In this document: piece after piece, positions 1 to 13,200 of the stretch
How the letters are laid out: each line of letters begins with the position of its first letter
Numbering within the stretch: the first letter of the stretch is position 1
NCBI GenBank assembly: GCA_016859345.1
Contig: CM029134.1
Coordinates: forward strand, 10,465,560 to 10,529,559
Source of the DNA: Istiophorus platypterus
Lineage: Eukaryota > Chordata > Actinopteri > Istiophoriformes > Istiophoridae
DNA length: 64,000 nt
Direction: 5' to 3'
The notes under the pieces: model-generated
The model's input: only the letters and a program-made list of their open reading frames with translations
Told to the model about the DNA's origin: nothing
The model's database searches: none
Program-made: the position numbers and the translations under genes

Positions 1-3000
1 ATATAAATCTTCTGACATTAATTCGAGCTCTGGTCACTTTTGGTAAGAGTTTGTCATTAGTTCCGACACTTCATAAACTTTAAATGATTATCACTTGATT
101 GAGCACAGTCAAAAAACACGCCTTATCTGTCTAAGTTCATGCTTGGGCAAAAACAGACGCTTTGAAGATTGTTAAAAGAGCCCAGTTTAGAAGTTCACAC
201 CCGACTGAACAGAAACAGAAAAGTATCCGAGAATGTAATTTAAATAACATCAGACACATGTCTTTTGTTTACAATGTTTGAAGACGCACATTCGTGTCCT
301 CAAATCAAAAATAAATTGAAAAGCCTCATGAATGGCATGTGAATACTTTTTTATTGTGCATTTTCCCTTGAAAAGAGCCAAAAAAAAAAAAAAGCTTGCA
401 CTTATTCTCTCCTAAGAATTTACAATCCTGACAATTATCTTGTGTAACGCTGAATGCAAACTCATACAGATTTGCACAACAAATTACATCCACACTCTGG
501 GGAAAAAACAATAAAATTGAAGATGTTTAAATTGCTGCTGCCTCAAGAAATGTCAGTGCGATCAAATTAAAGTCAGCCCACAGCTTGAAAACACAAAATG
601 CCTGTCTCTCACACAGTGCATTGTGTTATTGCTTTATTCCTATACTGGTGCTGTATTTACTAGAGCAAAATAAAAAAAGCTTTGATGTGTGATCAGTGCA
701 GAACCATGAGACTAACTGAAAGGACACACCTTTCCTCTGCAGCCAAAGAATAAAAAAAACAAAAAAAGGTGTCAATGGTTATTTTTCTGTGCTAGTTCTG
801 CTTAGCAGAAGCAAACCACAACAGATTCATGCCTGTAAGCCCCCATGTCTGGCTGTATGTCCCCATTGAAAGGGCAGAGCCCAGGAGTACTTTACACCGA
901 GAAGCTGGTGTGCTTAGGGCCTGCATCAGTGAATTACCTTCAGCCCAAAGAAGGGACAATTGCATGATGTAACTCTTCTTGCTTGAATAAAGCCAATGTC
1001 ATTATGAGTTACTAGATTCAAATATTAACACTATCATAATCAAAATATGCACCGGTTAACTAGTTCATCTGATGCTATATCATTTAGTTATTCAGATTAT
1101 TGCAGACATTTCAAGACATTAAACATTACAGTCAAAAATGTATCAAAAGCCAAGTGTTACCTAAGTCTGAATGTTTATATTGTAGGTCAAAGTTCAGTGA
1201 AACACAGCCCTTGAATAGCACTAGTACTCACTGCTTTAAATATTTTGCTTTCACTTTGCGTCCCGCTTCATATGATACACTTTACCTTGGCATGCCCTAT
1301 AAATCTTTACCAGACAAACCACCCCGCTAAGAGCTACGATGAGAACATTCACATCGCTCACCAAAGAGTTATGCTGATGGACTCACAAAACCACACAAAC
1401 ATTTTGAAACAATCCTTGACAGGACGAGATATGGGAGCCTTCAGAGGGCAAACAGAATTATTCAAGTCGCTCGGAGGTCATCTAATGGCTGACACCAGTA
1501 AGTGGGACACGGGGGCTAACCCACAGGAGACACCGAATACAGAGAACAAGAGGGCAGCGAGGCATTTTAATTCGCTCCGCCGGGATGGACAAGGAACCAT
1601 AATAGGAGAGAATACTCAAAAAACATCTGTAAAGTGTGGATTGACCGTGAAAGATTTGAATGAAACTGAGGTCATATGCAAGTATCACACTTATTTCAGT
1701 TTAAGAACACACCAGCTGGTTGAGATCTGGCTTCCTATTGCAACAGTCCTTTCGTTCAACAGGCTGACAGCTCACAGGGCTATGAAAACATTATCGTTCT
1801 CGAACAGTGACCGTCCCAAGCTCAGCAGGGATCCAATGTGATTCACTGCGCTGACCAAGCATGACTATAGATATAACAATGCAAGAAGGAGCTATGGTGG
1901 TTTATGGGTAACACGCAATGCCTTCAGAGAATGATGTGCAGACCACAGGCCTCTACCAGACCCGTTTCAGTTTACCTGACTTTACTGAGAGGAATATGTG
2001 ACATGAACCATGTACACACTAACAAATGAGCTCTTGGAGAGATACTATAAACAAGGGCCCTAAAAACACCCATACATTTTATTGGGGGGGGGTGCTTAAA
2101 AAACTTTTCCCTGACAAGAAATTGTAACTTTATACACTCAGAAGCCGAGCAACTTTTTTCTTTACCTCTCCCTCTGAATGTTGAGTGAGTTTATCTGGTA
2201 GCGTGGGATTGCACTGCTTGAGAACAGTGGCTTCTTCCTCACAGATGAGACAGCAGGCGGTCACATTAAACTCCAGAAAAAAGATCTACCATATCCACGC
2301 TTCTGTAAAGTCTCTGCGCTCAAGGCGAGCCCTTCTTTTTGTTTTAAAAGAGATGCATCTTCCGGTCGAATCTCAGGTGATTGTAAGTGCGGTGCGTTGG
2401 CAGGTTGCGCTCAGCTTACAAACTGTTAGATTTGAAGTAAGAAACTCCTGTGATGTTGCCCCAGGAGTTTAGCCAGGGGTTTAAATAAGAGCCTGAGGAA
2501 AAAAAAAATCTGAACTGGGCACAATCAAAGAGGGAAAAAGAGACATTCATTGGATTGCAAGATGGATTTTACGACACATTCTTCAAGGAACAGTTGCCTT
2601 TTTGGGGTATACACTTTTGTCCGTTAAATGTGAAGCTACAGGGCACCAACTAATTAGCTTAGTGTAGCATAAAGACTAAAAACAGGGGAAGCCCAAAAGG
2701 TAAAATATCTTCTGCCCAGCGCCTCTAAAAGTCGCCGATTCAGACATTATATCTTGTTTGTTTTACTCTCGTGTCAAAACTGAGGCGCAAAAGTGCTAAT
2801 CTAGCAGGCTCCTTGTTTCAGCTTCATCTTTGAAAAAACGGATATGACAATGGTATCAATCCTCTCATAAAACACTCAGAGGAAAATTAAAAAACAAAGT
2901 ACAATTTCTCCCTATTTGAATTGTTTAACATGCCAGTATTTTGAGACCCCCTGTATGTACTCGGGTTCGGGTGGAATTACTATAGCATTCAACTGAGTTA

Positions 3001-4376
3001 CTGGGTGGGTATGCTAATAAACCAACCATAAATCTTTTAGTTCACGATTCAACATACTGAAGCTTTTGATAAGCAGGGACTAGCCGGTGTAGTAGCCACA
3101 GGTCTACTGCTGCCCAAGCCCCATACGGACTGCAACTCATTATATATTAAAAACACAGAGCAGGCCAATAATCCAGATTATCCACATCAAACCTTTGTGG
3201 GCTATTTCAGCTTACCTGCAGTCAGATACTGGCAGAAAGGATTCACTGGAACATCGAGTCAATGACACAAGTGTTGTTTTTCGTGCAGTCTTCTTATCAT
3301 AAAAAATTACTGAGGTCTCGAAAAGGCGATCTGTGTCAAACCAGCCAATTCAGGGACTAAGAAAGAGCACGTCTGCTCCACTGTGTGGCAACAGCCAGCA
3401 GCTTCTAACCCGAGAGCCCTAGTTTATCGGAAGCTCATTATTAATAAAATGCCATGAGGCCCTAAGAGCATATTGCTCTGTCACTCAGGGTCCCGATTAT
3501 AATATCCACTGGCTCCATGCAGCTAAATAATTCAACAAGCCTGAGGCTGCCTGTCATGTTGAAATTTAAAGAAAAAGAAAAAAAAAAAAGAGACAAATGC
3601 ACTGGTGGTAAAGACAGAGACCTGCCTGTCAGAGGATGTGATGAGCTGCCAGAGCTCACTGCAAAATTCTCTCATCTGTGACTTTGCTTATATTAGTCAC
3701 ATTTGCTGAAAGAATTCGCTGAAAGTAAAATGAGGAAGGATCACTGGTCTTCTTCTGACAAAGTTCCCCGTTTGAATCCGAGCAAAACTGGCTGAACTGA
3801 CTCATGAAAGGCCTCTGTGAGCCAGTCACTACTATCTCATTAGCTCTAAGACAAATTGGGAAAAAAAATAAAAAATTAAAAATTAAAGGGTGAAATATCA
3901 TGTGCCCGAAGTTGCAGACAGAGCCAGTTTCTATTTTTGTGAGGAACTATTTTGCATGGACAAACTACAGTAAAGGGGAGCATTATTAACCAAGCATGCT
4001 CTGTAATGTCATTACACATACATCAGGGCTACAACTTACTATACTTTGTGCTTACATGGGCCTCAGTTGGCATCATAAAAATATCTGAGTAATATGGTTA
4101 ACTAATCTTATGATGTCAACATGCTGTCAGAGTGGACATTAAATACTCTGATTCATCCTTGAGAGCTTCTTCCTGCAGGCAAAGTCATATACTGGGGTTG
4201 TGTGATGCCGATCAGCTGCTATATGATGATACGTTTCTTATTTTTCTTGACATCCGAGAGATTTCATCTCTTTCAGCTGAGTATTACCTAATGTGACGTG
4301 TTCTCTTAAACTTTTTTTTCCAAAGCAATACGTCGACATTTTGGCTGAACACTTGCTTGCTTTTTAGCCCAGAGTC

Positions 4377-4419
4377 AGTGATAGATAGATAGTGATAGAT
4401 AGATAGTGATAGATATCAC
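4377..4419. repeat. GATA-type imperfect microsatellite
   Basis: Short blocks of GATA units interrupted by GTGATA form three near-identical 14-16 bp units. About 70 bp to the right, at about 4487-4509, is a run of about 23 A residues. Confidence 0.8.
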
Positions 4420-5717
4420 TTTTACATCTGGCATAGCATAAAGCCTGAAAAGAGGGGGGAAACTCTGGCCTGGCTCTGTCCGTTGTAAAAAAAAAAAAAA
4501 AAAAAAAAATCAGGATGGGATATTATTTTGTTTGTATAGCTCCTGAATTGGCTGATTTCATACCAAAGTAAAATAAAGTCCCCCCCTCGTTTTTTTTTTT
4601 CGACTGTAACACCCGATTACATCATGACAATGTACAGATTCATGGAGAGACTAAAGCCATAATGACTCATCAAAGTCACATGCTTGTGAGCCAGGCAGCA
4701 TGACAACAGAATAAGGTTACAGGTGGAATTTCCCTTATCTCTCCTTTCTCTCTGACGTCATGTCCAGTGGTGGCGCTTTACTGCCTCTGCCGCCTAGTAG
4801 TCAAACATGTCTGACGAGGGGATATTCAGGTGAAAAAGAAGGCTTGGGTCGTTGAACCGGCGAACAGTTAAGGAACTCTGCACGTAGCAGTTCCCCTGCG
4901 AGCCCTCAACAGCAGGATGGCTAACACGGGGTGTTTTTTTTTGTTTTGTTTTGTTTGTTTTTTTTGAAAACCTGTAACAAAAAAGAGGAAGTTCAACGGT
5001 TTTATTTCTCTTTTCACAAGCCGGTTCCTGGGTTTATGCTAGTCATTTCAGGTTTCAGCCATCTCATATGATTGTTTGTTTAGTCAAGCATATGAACATT
5101 GCCATCTTGTGGCTATTTCTGAGGCACCGAATTACACTAATTTACATCTGAGGAGAAAGGGTCATTATGTAAAGATGGTGGCCTCATGAAGAGCTTGGTC
5201 GGTCATCCCACTCCCTCTAAGCCTGCAGGAGCTAGTAGGCAGGTGAAGTTTATTTGTAGGTGCATGTTTGGGCACTCAACATTAAAGCTCTGGGTAAAAC
5301 AACATCATATACGCTCCTGGATACCCATAATATCTCTGAACACTGGTACAGAGCTGTAAAAGAATGGATTCCATGTCCCTTGCAAGGCCATTCTGAAAGC
5401 TTTAGTGAAACTGGAGTCCTGCTCTCTAAATAGGATAAAAGGATCGGTTCTTCTTTTTATGCAGCCAAATCAATATTCAGCAGCCCATTAAGGCAGGCGG
5501 GTATATCTTGGCCAAGGAGAAGAAGACGTGTCTGATGTCTGAGGAGCTTGTCGTTACTAACGGGATCACAGCCCAGAACAGCTCTCCATTGTTGTCCTCG
5601 GTCATCATCACACTCCTCCTCAGCTGCTCAGACTGCTGATGGTGACATCACTGTCACAGGATAAGGAGGCTACCGGGAACTGCTTTAGCCTCAACCACAC
5701 TGTCTGCAGTGCTTTGT

Positions 5718-5719
<2 letters not shown>

Positions 5720-5776
<57 letters not shown>
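5720..5776. repeat. (CA)n microsatellite
   Basis: An uninterrupted AC/CA dinucleotide run of about 57 bp. It creates artificial open frames of Cys-Val or Thr-His on either strand, which are not genes. Confidence 0.97.
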
Positions 5777-5779
<3 letters not shown>

Positions 5780-6529
5780 GACCATATCGCTCGAAGCCTG
5801 AGCAGCATTAAAGCTATCAAAGCAAGGAGGAAAAGGCCAAAAGAGAGGCTGAATGTGTGGGCAGAAGCATGGCAGGATGTCTCTAAAACAAGGGCACATG
5901 CTTGAAACAAACAACTCCACACAGGAGTATATTTGGAAAGTCTTGTTCTGGATAATTGCTTTCAGTTTCCAATTATCCTAGAGCCTCTGACAGTGTTCCC
6001 ACCATCGGAAGACTGAAGGGAAGGGAAAAAAGGGTGGATGAAGGGAGTGGTGGGTCTGGCTGGTCTTTTCTCTGGTGGGACTGAGAACCTAAGACTCATA
6101 ACTCTCCCCTACCCTCTGCGTCACGGCCGCATCCCCTGAAGAGAGCAACTGGAGGCGACCAATGAGATTGTGTTTGCATGTCCCATGATACAAGCATCTT
6201 AGCCCAAAAATGTAAACATCTGGCAAAAATTTAGACTTTCCACAGAAATGGGTTGATCACTATTCTTTCAAGCATTGCACACATGTATTTGTAGAAAGTG
6301 ATTAAAGTAGTAGAGATTCATTCATATTTGCCCTTAGAAAGATCCCAATGAGTTTCCTGTTATACTGAGACTCTCTGCCGAAACAGATCTCTCCCATGTA
6401 AGCTAATATTTTCTGTATGAAGATGCGTTAGTGGAGTAGGTGAACACACTGCGGAGTCAGATTATCAATGGCTGCAATAGAATTTCATATCCAGAGATAT
6501 CGTATGGTGCAAAGCTAAGCCTGCCTCTT

Positions 6530-6775
6530 ATCTCCTTGATTAATTGATTGTAAAACAGTGAAAAATCACCATCACAATTCCTAGAGCCCAAGTCTACATT
6601 TAAAAAAAAAACAAGGATAATCAATTTACTGTCATAGAAGAGTAGAAAAACATGAAAATATCCCACTTTGGAAACCAAACCCAGAGGATTTTGGCATTTC
6701 TGATTAAAAATGACATAGCTTAATTGTAAAATTGTTGCAATTAATTTTCTGTCGCTTGGCTAGTCAGGTTAACAA
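6530..6775. repeat. AT-rich dispersed repeat, copy A
   Basis: This begins with an ATTAATTGATTG-like segment and ends with an AATTAATTTTCTGTC-like segment. Its interior carries blocks shared with other copies in this window: a stretch resembling CCTAGAGCCCAAG, then TTTACTGTCATAGA about 60 bp later, then an oligo-A segment followed by AATGACATAG. The same blocks in the same order recur at 59890-60160, and related copies lie near 26.3-26.9, 42.3-43.0 and 60.2-60.4 kb. No open reading frame is preserved. The layout suggests a non-autonomous element, but I cannot name the family. Confidence 0.6.
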
Positions 6776-7124
6776 ACCAATCATTTCAGCTCTGATAACA
6801 ATGGACACTAGTCTAAGGCAAAACATGTACCAAGTGAAATACACTGGATTGTTCTCAGTAGCCAGTTATACAGTACACAGACACAAGTTTCCCACATTTT
6901 CTTAACACGATATTGGAGCCAGCGCCACAACTAACATCACTGACCTGAGGGTCAAGACTATATTTATGACAGAGGAGGACGAGCCGAATGCTCTTCGCTG
7001 ATGTGAACTGTTAGTATTAGAACTATCACCATTCCACGAAACACAACCTAACACAAGAAAGATGCACTGGCATTCCCCTCATAGTTGTGCCTGCCATCTG
7101 ATTTTTACAAACTGTCAAGATGTT

Positions 7125-7130
<6 letters not shown>

Positions 7131-7187
<57 letters not shown>
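7131..7187. repeat. (AC)n microsatellite
   Basis: An uninterrupted AC dinucleotide run of about 57 bp. Confidence 0.97.
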
Positions 7188-7189
<2 letters not shown>

Positions 7190-7606
7190 CACATGCTGGA
7201 TGTCTCACACAAAAAAAGGGGAGTAACAGTAACCTATGGAATAGTAGGCAAAGCAAGGCCTGCAGGTCATCTATGCCAGCGGCTACCAACAGCATCATAT
7301 GAGTCCGGTTATGCCTCATTAGCTGTGGCCTGAGAACTAAACTTTTGAGGTCTAAGTGTGTCATACAAGCAAGAGTCCGAGGAAAAGGCCCTGAAATGCT
7401 ATCTCCCAATACATCACGCCGTTATCTGCCAAACGTCCTGATTATGTCATATGAAAAGAAGAAAAATGTAAATTCAGTATACCTGAAGGGAACCACACAG
7501 GTAATGTCCGTAATGCGGACGGGATATACAGGTACGGATAAGTTAGGGGGGGGCAAGTAATTAACAATTAAAACCCGCTTTAAAAAGAAAGACTCGGTGG
7601 ACTCAC

Positions 7607-8700
7607 CCTGTCAGAAGTTATCATCAGCATATTCCCCGACTCCGAAGGGGCGAGATAAGTCGGGTCCTCCCTAGAAAAACATTATCATCCCCGGTGCCGG
7701 TCGCAGACTAAACGAGGTGCTGTGGCTGCATCACCGCACGGCCGCCGGTCCGCTCCCCCACCGCCTCCTCCGCCTCCTCCTCCTCCTCCTCCTCCCGCTG
7801 CTTTCGTGTGCTTCCTGACACAAGGTTGGCAGTTTTTGTCCGGCGGGGGCTGATGTGTGGGGAATTCCTAGCAGTCACATTTTCCTGGGAAGTGATTGGC
7901 CCCGCACCGAGGGTTTTTTTTTTTTTTTTTTTTTGTCCGGCGGTAGTAAAGCGAGACAGTAGGACTCTGGACGCGGTGTTGAGCGACGGGGCGCGACGGG
8001 GGGACGGCGGCGGCCTGCAAGACGCTATGAGGGGGGGAGAAAAGAAAAAGAAAAAGAAAAAGAAAAAGTTGTCTAGCGTCCGCGTCGCATCCCGTTTCTC
8101 AAAAAGCACATAATCACAAGTGCATTTTCTTTTTTTTTTAAAAAACTTCCAAAATCGACGTGGATGGCGCGGTCGCCACCGGCGGCTACGTTTATTTCAC
8201 GCTGCACCTTACAAACGGCGAACCCCCGGGGTTGATAACACACCGTCACCGCTGCTTGTGGCTTTACCGGCAGAAAAAAAATAAATAATAATAATTTCTG
8301 TCGGCGGCTCAACGCGATTTTTTTTTAGTCAAATTAAGCTGCCGACGAAGGTAAAAGACAAAAAAGAAAAAGAGAAAAAAAAGTAAAAAGCCGGTGGTAA
8401 AAGTTGACTTGAGTTTGAGTTGACCACGTCCGGCTGCAACAAGCGGCAGCGGAGGGAGGTTGAAGGTGGGACCGGGAATCTTCCGGGAACGGAGCAACCG
8501 AGGTTAACTCCTCGGGAGGGAGGCGGGGTCTGCGCCCGCTTCTCTGGAAACGATGACCGCACGTCGCTGATCGTAACCCGCCGCCGAAACGACCCTCGTT
8601 TTGTCGGTCGGTGTATTTCTCGTCTTTTCGCGGGGTTTTCGGTCGCGGGGTCGAGGACGCGACCGGCGCCGATCGCCTGCAGGTTTTTGGGGGGTTAAAA
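7607..8700 (-). promoter_or_regulatory. GC-rich promoter region and first exon of an unidentified minus-strand gene
   Basis: The stretch has much higher GC and CpG content than its surroundings, as in CpG-island promoters. At its left edge the minus strand reads CTGACAGG followed by GTGAGT, a near-perfect splice donor at 7601-7606. The minus-strand leader contains several upstream ATGs closed by early stops, including a seven-codon frame ending near 7710. A last ATG, with another ATG in frame two codons later, stays open for eight codons (MLMITSDR) up to the donor. The gene could therefore start coding just before the intron, or exon 1 could be entirely untranslated. I could not identify the gene. 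A STEEP1-like first exon, expected at this place from human gene order, is not visible. The region also holds poly-T/poly-A and GAAAAA runs (8041-8069). Confidence 0.5.
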
Positions 8701-8739
8701 ATTAAAAAAAAAAAAAAAAAAAGAAAGAAAAAGCGGTAG

Positions 8740-8811
8740 TTCCCATACCGGGAGTCGAACCCGGGCCGCCTGGGTGAAAACCAGGAATCCTAACCGCTAG
8801 ACCATATGGGA
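8740..8811 (-). tRNA. tRNA-Glu (anticodon UUC)
   Basis: The minus strand gives a 72-nt cloverleaf. The 7-bp acceptor stem is TCCCATA paired with TATGGGA, with discriminator A at 8740. The A box reads TGGTCTAGCGGTTAGG and the B box GGTTCGACTCC. The anticodon stem CCTGG/CCAGG closes the loop TTTTCAC, which places anticodon TTC at positions 8778-8776. There is no intron. Seven bases after the 3' end the minus strand carries a run of five T residues (8732-8728), a normal RNA polymerase III terminator. The gene is isolated and decodes GAA. It lies at the edge of the GC-rich promoter to its left. Confidence 0.97.
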
Positions 8812-10223
8812 GCTGTTGCCATTAGTCGACGGCGTCAATAAGAATCCTACTACGAGTCTCTCGGTAATATTCACTGGGTCCGTCCGTGACAACTTTCTCG
8901 GCTTAGTTTCGTTACTCTTATCGGTTACTAATAAGATAAAAGTAACGTCTTTCAGGATCATCGATATCACCCCTCCGCGATCTTCTTTACAAAAGATTCA
9001 AAAGGATGTTGATGTTAATTGCCGTCTTAGTGAAGTGCGCCCTGACGATTTCAAATTAATTTGATATCTTTTCCATAATTATAAGTTTTATCAAGATGTC
9101 AGAAGGCTCCGCATATTTATCTCAGAGTTTTCCCTTTCTTTGGAACATGCACTATTCGGTTTTATATTAATATTACTACTATTATTGTACTATTGTTGCT
9201 ATTGTTGGCAAAACAACACATCCAATGATATATATTTTCCAACTGTAGACCATCTTTCTTTGTATTTAAAAATCGACGGAGAGTTATACATCCAAATAAT
9301 GCAGCTTCTAAAAAGTTAAATGTGTGTACTTTATCTCATTATCGTATGTAATATTCTTATTTACTTTAAAATGGTCACTGTGGTGTATTAATTCTGTCCC
9401 GCGACGGAGATAAGGGACTGATTTACTTTTTAGTTTGTCTTTATTGTTATCCGTTCAATTAATATTTAAAAGGTAAAAAAAAAATGTAGTTGCTAGAAAC
9501 ACTTCAGGGGATTTTGCCATGAACATAGTGGCGTGTGGTTTACTATACCATCTAGTGGTCCTTTAACGTTACTGTGCACTTTAATATAGGATGTCAGCCA
9601 TAAAACCTGGTGTTGTTACCAGCAGTAGCCTAAGTGCATTGTTTTTACCACCAGTCGTTTTATGTCAAATAATTATCCGACCATGGATTTTTGATTAATC
9701 GATAAATTGTCAAAGATTTAAAAAACAAAATGAACTTGACGAGTGATCGAAAGACAGAAAATCTTAAAAACGTAAAAGTGTTTGTCGTGTCCAGGAAAAA
9801 AAAAAAAACTAAATATGGGTGCTAAACATATGACGTAATCTTCGCTGGAACGATGCACGTGTAGAGACGGGGGCCGTAACGCACACGAAGGGATATTAAA
9901 CCTTTATTCGCCGTGGTTTTAAACCGGTTTAGAGAAGGAAACGCTCACAGTCGACAAAACCACGCACGGTGATGCTGTTGCTTCGCGTTTAATGTGGCCG
10001 TGCGGCTCACCGACACGGAGCCGACCGACGTCGGTGTCCTCCCTCCGGTGTGAAGTGGTTGCGCCCCCAGACTAGCATAGGCAGCCAAATACTTGACAAA
10101 CTAGAAATCGTCGGCTAGCAAGCTAGGTCCCGAAACAGTGTCCCCTCGGAACAAAAAAACACTTTCTCTTGTACTTGAGCCTTTCACGTTTATGCCAAGA
10201 ATTCAGGTTTGCGCGTAAACAGG
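8812..10223. other. Intergenic spacer and ube2a promoter/5' leader
   Basis: Positions 8812 to about 9830 are AT-rich without a recognisable gene; an 82-codon plus-strand frame at 8816-9064 matches nothing I know. From about 9840 the composition becomes GC- and CpG-rich up to the ube2a start at 10224, so this part is the probable promoter and 5' untranslated leader. The transcription start cannot be placed from sequence alone. Confidence 0.6.
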
Positions 10224-13200
10224 ATGTCAACTCCGGCAAGACGACGTTTAATGAGAGATTTTAAACGGTAAGCGAAAAGAAAACAACCAAGAGAAGTGGC
10301 TCTGGCCAGCGTTAGCAACCCGAGGCTAGCTTGTTAGCGTTAGCCTAAACGGCATATCAAACTACAGCCCCATCAAATTATAATAATACACATAGTCATG
10401 TAAACAACCGTGAATCATAATCCAGGTTTTGTCTTCAATGGGGCTACCTACTGCTAATTTGGGGGTAGTATTAACAAGATCTTGACTGCTAAGCTATTGA
10501 CAGGTACCGTTAAATGTTAACGTTATTGATAGGGCGCTGACACAAGCCTTAGCAGGGCTGCCAGGAGTATTTACGACAATGTTGTGTAACTTATACTCAG
10601 TGCCGGGTTTTGCGGGTTTATATCTATTTATTATTGCAGCCAACATAATCACCACCCTCGGATCACCCCTCCTAACAGTTAATGGCTTTGTTTGTGTTTG
10701 TGTAAGTGGTAATTGGGGATGCAGCCCAAGTCATTGGCCAGATGGCCCTTCAAAGCCAGATGAAATGTCTGTGTAGATGTTCACTAGCCTAATACATACT
10801 GATCAAGGGAAATCCTATCGCCGGACCTTCATAAATCACCGTCTAAGCCCGAGGATAAGCAACCATCTGCCGTGCAGTCAGTAAAAAAAACTTGAAGAGG
10901 TTCAGCACAGTCAACTGTGGCACATGGTTCCTCATCCTTGATTCACAGTATGTCCCAGCTCAACAGCACTGACGGTCACAGAGTCCAAGACCTTATCCTG
11001 GCCGGTCCACCGTCAAACTCAGTCATCACAGAATTTCTCAACAATGTGACAAATGGATTCAAGTTTGATTTAAAAATATCAAATAAAATTTAAACAAATC
11101 AGGAATGTGGGTAACTCACTGGATTAAAAACTACTGATTGTTTTACAATTTTTATTCAGTATGATTGATCTGTGATTCTACAACCCGTCCAAATGAAAAT
11201 TTATATTATATAATAACATTTGTACAGGATCTCTGCATGTCTTGGAAATTCTCAAAGTTTATTCAAAAAGGCCTCAAAAGATATATTTTTAAAAAGTCTC
11301 AAGTTTCATTTGTCTTTTTCTGCCTAAAGTTTAAATCTACTTAAAGAAGGTTTTTGTTTTGTAATATTAGTCAAAACTGTTCCCAGACCTATGACCTAAT
11401 GTGAAAATTATACGGACTAAATTGATTGCTTATTACTTTTTTTTCACAGAACCACTTTTGCTGCTTATGGCAAAATGATGAATTATTTCATTAATTAATT
11501 ATGAATATTTGGTATATACAGCTGGGAAGTGCTGATGAAAATGTCATAAACGTCAACAAAAGCCTGCACTTGATAAATAATAATAGGCTTTGTTATTCCT
11601 ACTGGTTTTTATCTATTTATTTTCTTTCCTAACGTCATATGATCATGATAGGTATTAAATGACAAAGTGGTATTAACTAATCTTTATAAAGTCTTAAAGG
11701 ATAACTCGGCGAACACTGCAGAAAACCTCCTCTATTATGTTGATATGGCACCCCGCTGTAAATCCTACATTTGTCATTGAAAGATGTATCTCATGTTAAA
11801 TATGCAGTATGCTTAGAGATACAACTTAAGGCTTATATTCTGTTTAATATTCCACAGACCTTTGGTGTTTGCTGATTTGTAAATTAGAAGCTTTACTCCC
11901 ACTTTCAGTATTACTAATTACCTGGCCTGTTGACCACATGCAAGGGCATAATGCAGCATGTGTAGTAGTATAGGGTTGGATTTCTATATTCAATGCTTTA
12001 TAATCACATATATTTTTTGATCTCTCTGTGCTTTTACTGGATCTGTTAGACTGCAAGAGGATCCTCCAGCTGGAGTTAGTGGTGCCCCGTCAGAAAACAA
12101 TATCATGGTATGGAACGCTGTCATTTTTGGGTAAGTTAAGCCGATTTGTTGAAAATTATGACAAGGGGGGTTATATATATTTTAATAAATAATTTGTAGA
12201 TAAAGTATGTTATTTGTAGAAGTATTCACTGCTTGTTTCTGGATATAAAATAAGTGAGTATAGCTCTCGTGTATGTCAGCAGTTTCTGTGAGTATCTTAA
12301 AATGTTTGAGAATAGGAGCTTTGTGCAACTTTATTTACAACCTGTCTGTCGTGTCTTTTTAGACCAGAGGGAACACCTTTTGAAGATGGTAAGTCCCTTC
12401 TAAAGCTCTTTTACATCCAAATAATTTATCTATCCAACCCTGCTATGACATTAATTTATCAAATATTCATGATCACTCCAAGTATTGGCTCCTGCATGGA
12501 TCAGATGAAGTCTGTGTTTTTGAAAATGTTTAAGGTTTTTTGTTTTGCTTGTTTGTTTTACACCAGTAACTTACTGCACCAGAGTTAATTCCCTTATTGT
12601 TTTCAGCAGATGTTGACTATGAGAAGAACCTTTCTAAATACTGGTTTTTGGACCTTTCACTGAGCTTACGAGAGTCATTTTCTGATCAAGTTGGCAGCTA
12701 AATTACAAAAAAATAAAATAAAGATTTAGTTTTGCTATTATAGTATTGCTATATATAGTATTGCTATAAACATACACAAAACCAGCCAAATTCTGACAAA
12801 TTGACATTTTCCAGTTGTCTTTATTTTTGTAATGCAGTGTTTTCAGTAATATGTTTCAGTTCATACAATGCCATTACCTCTGACTTTCAGGAACTTTCAA
12901 ACTTACCATTGAATTCACAGAGGAATATCCCAATAAACCTCCAACAGTGCGATTTATCTCCAAAATGTTTCATCCAAATGGTATGTACTTCACAGCCCGG
13001 GGTGTGTAATTGATTCAACAATGTCAATTAAAGCTTTTACATGAATTCTTTTCGTAACCTGGGAAAATTGATTTTTAGTTTGTATCCTCTGTCTAAAAAA
13101 AAAAAAAAAAAAGGCTTTATATTCTGTATACTCTTTTGCAGTGTATGCAGATGGCAGCATATGCTTAGATATTCTTCAGAATCGTTGGAGTCCAACCTAT

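Larger units (their letters stand above)
1..7600. other. No coding exon recognised; probable intron or intergenic DNA
   Basis: I read both strands for splice-flanked coding segments and found none I could assign to a family. Open frames exist, the longest being about 198 codons on the plus strand at 1245-1841, but they have no recognisable domain, no splice context and ordinary non-coding composition. Isolated donor-like strings on the minus strand near 937, 1972, 2170 and 3215 have no paired acceptor with a plausible coding exon. Because a strong minus-strand donor lies at 7601-7606, the simplest reading is that most of this stretch is the first intron of a minus-strand gene whose coding exons lie outside the window. 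That is inference. Confidence 0.45.

Noticed and set aside
1245..1841. Plus-strand open frame of 198 codons
   Set aside because: No known domain, no splice signals, no sign of coding composition; an opposite-strand frame is also open. Probably chance, though a conserved non-coding element cannot be excluded.
5620..5922. Open frames across the CA repeat
   Set aside because: Alternating Cys-Val or Thr-His is an artefact of the dinucleotide repeat; the same applies at 7026-7409 and 30454-30756.
7708..8113. Open frames of 101-133 codons on both strands in the GC-rich block
   Set aside because: They consist largely of translated homopolymer and triplet runs (poly-Phe, poly-Lys, poly-Glu) in a promoter region.
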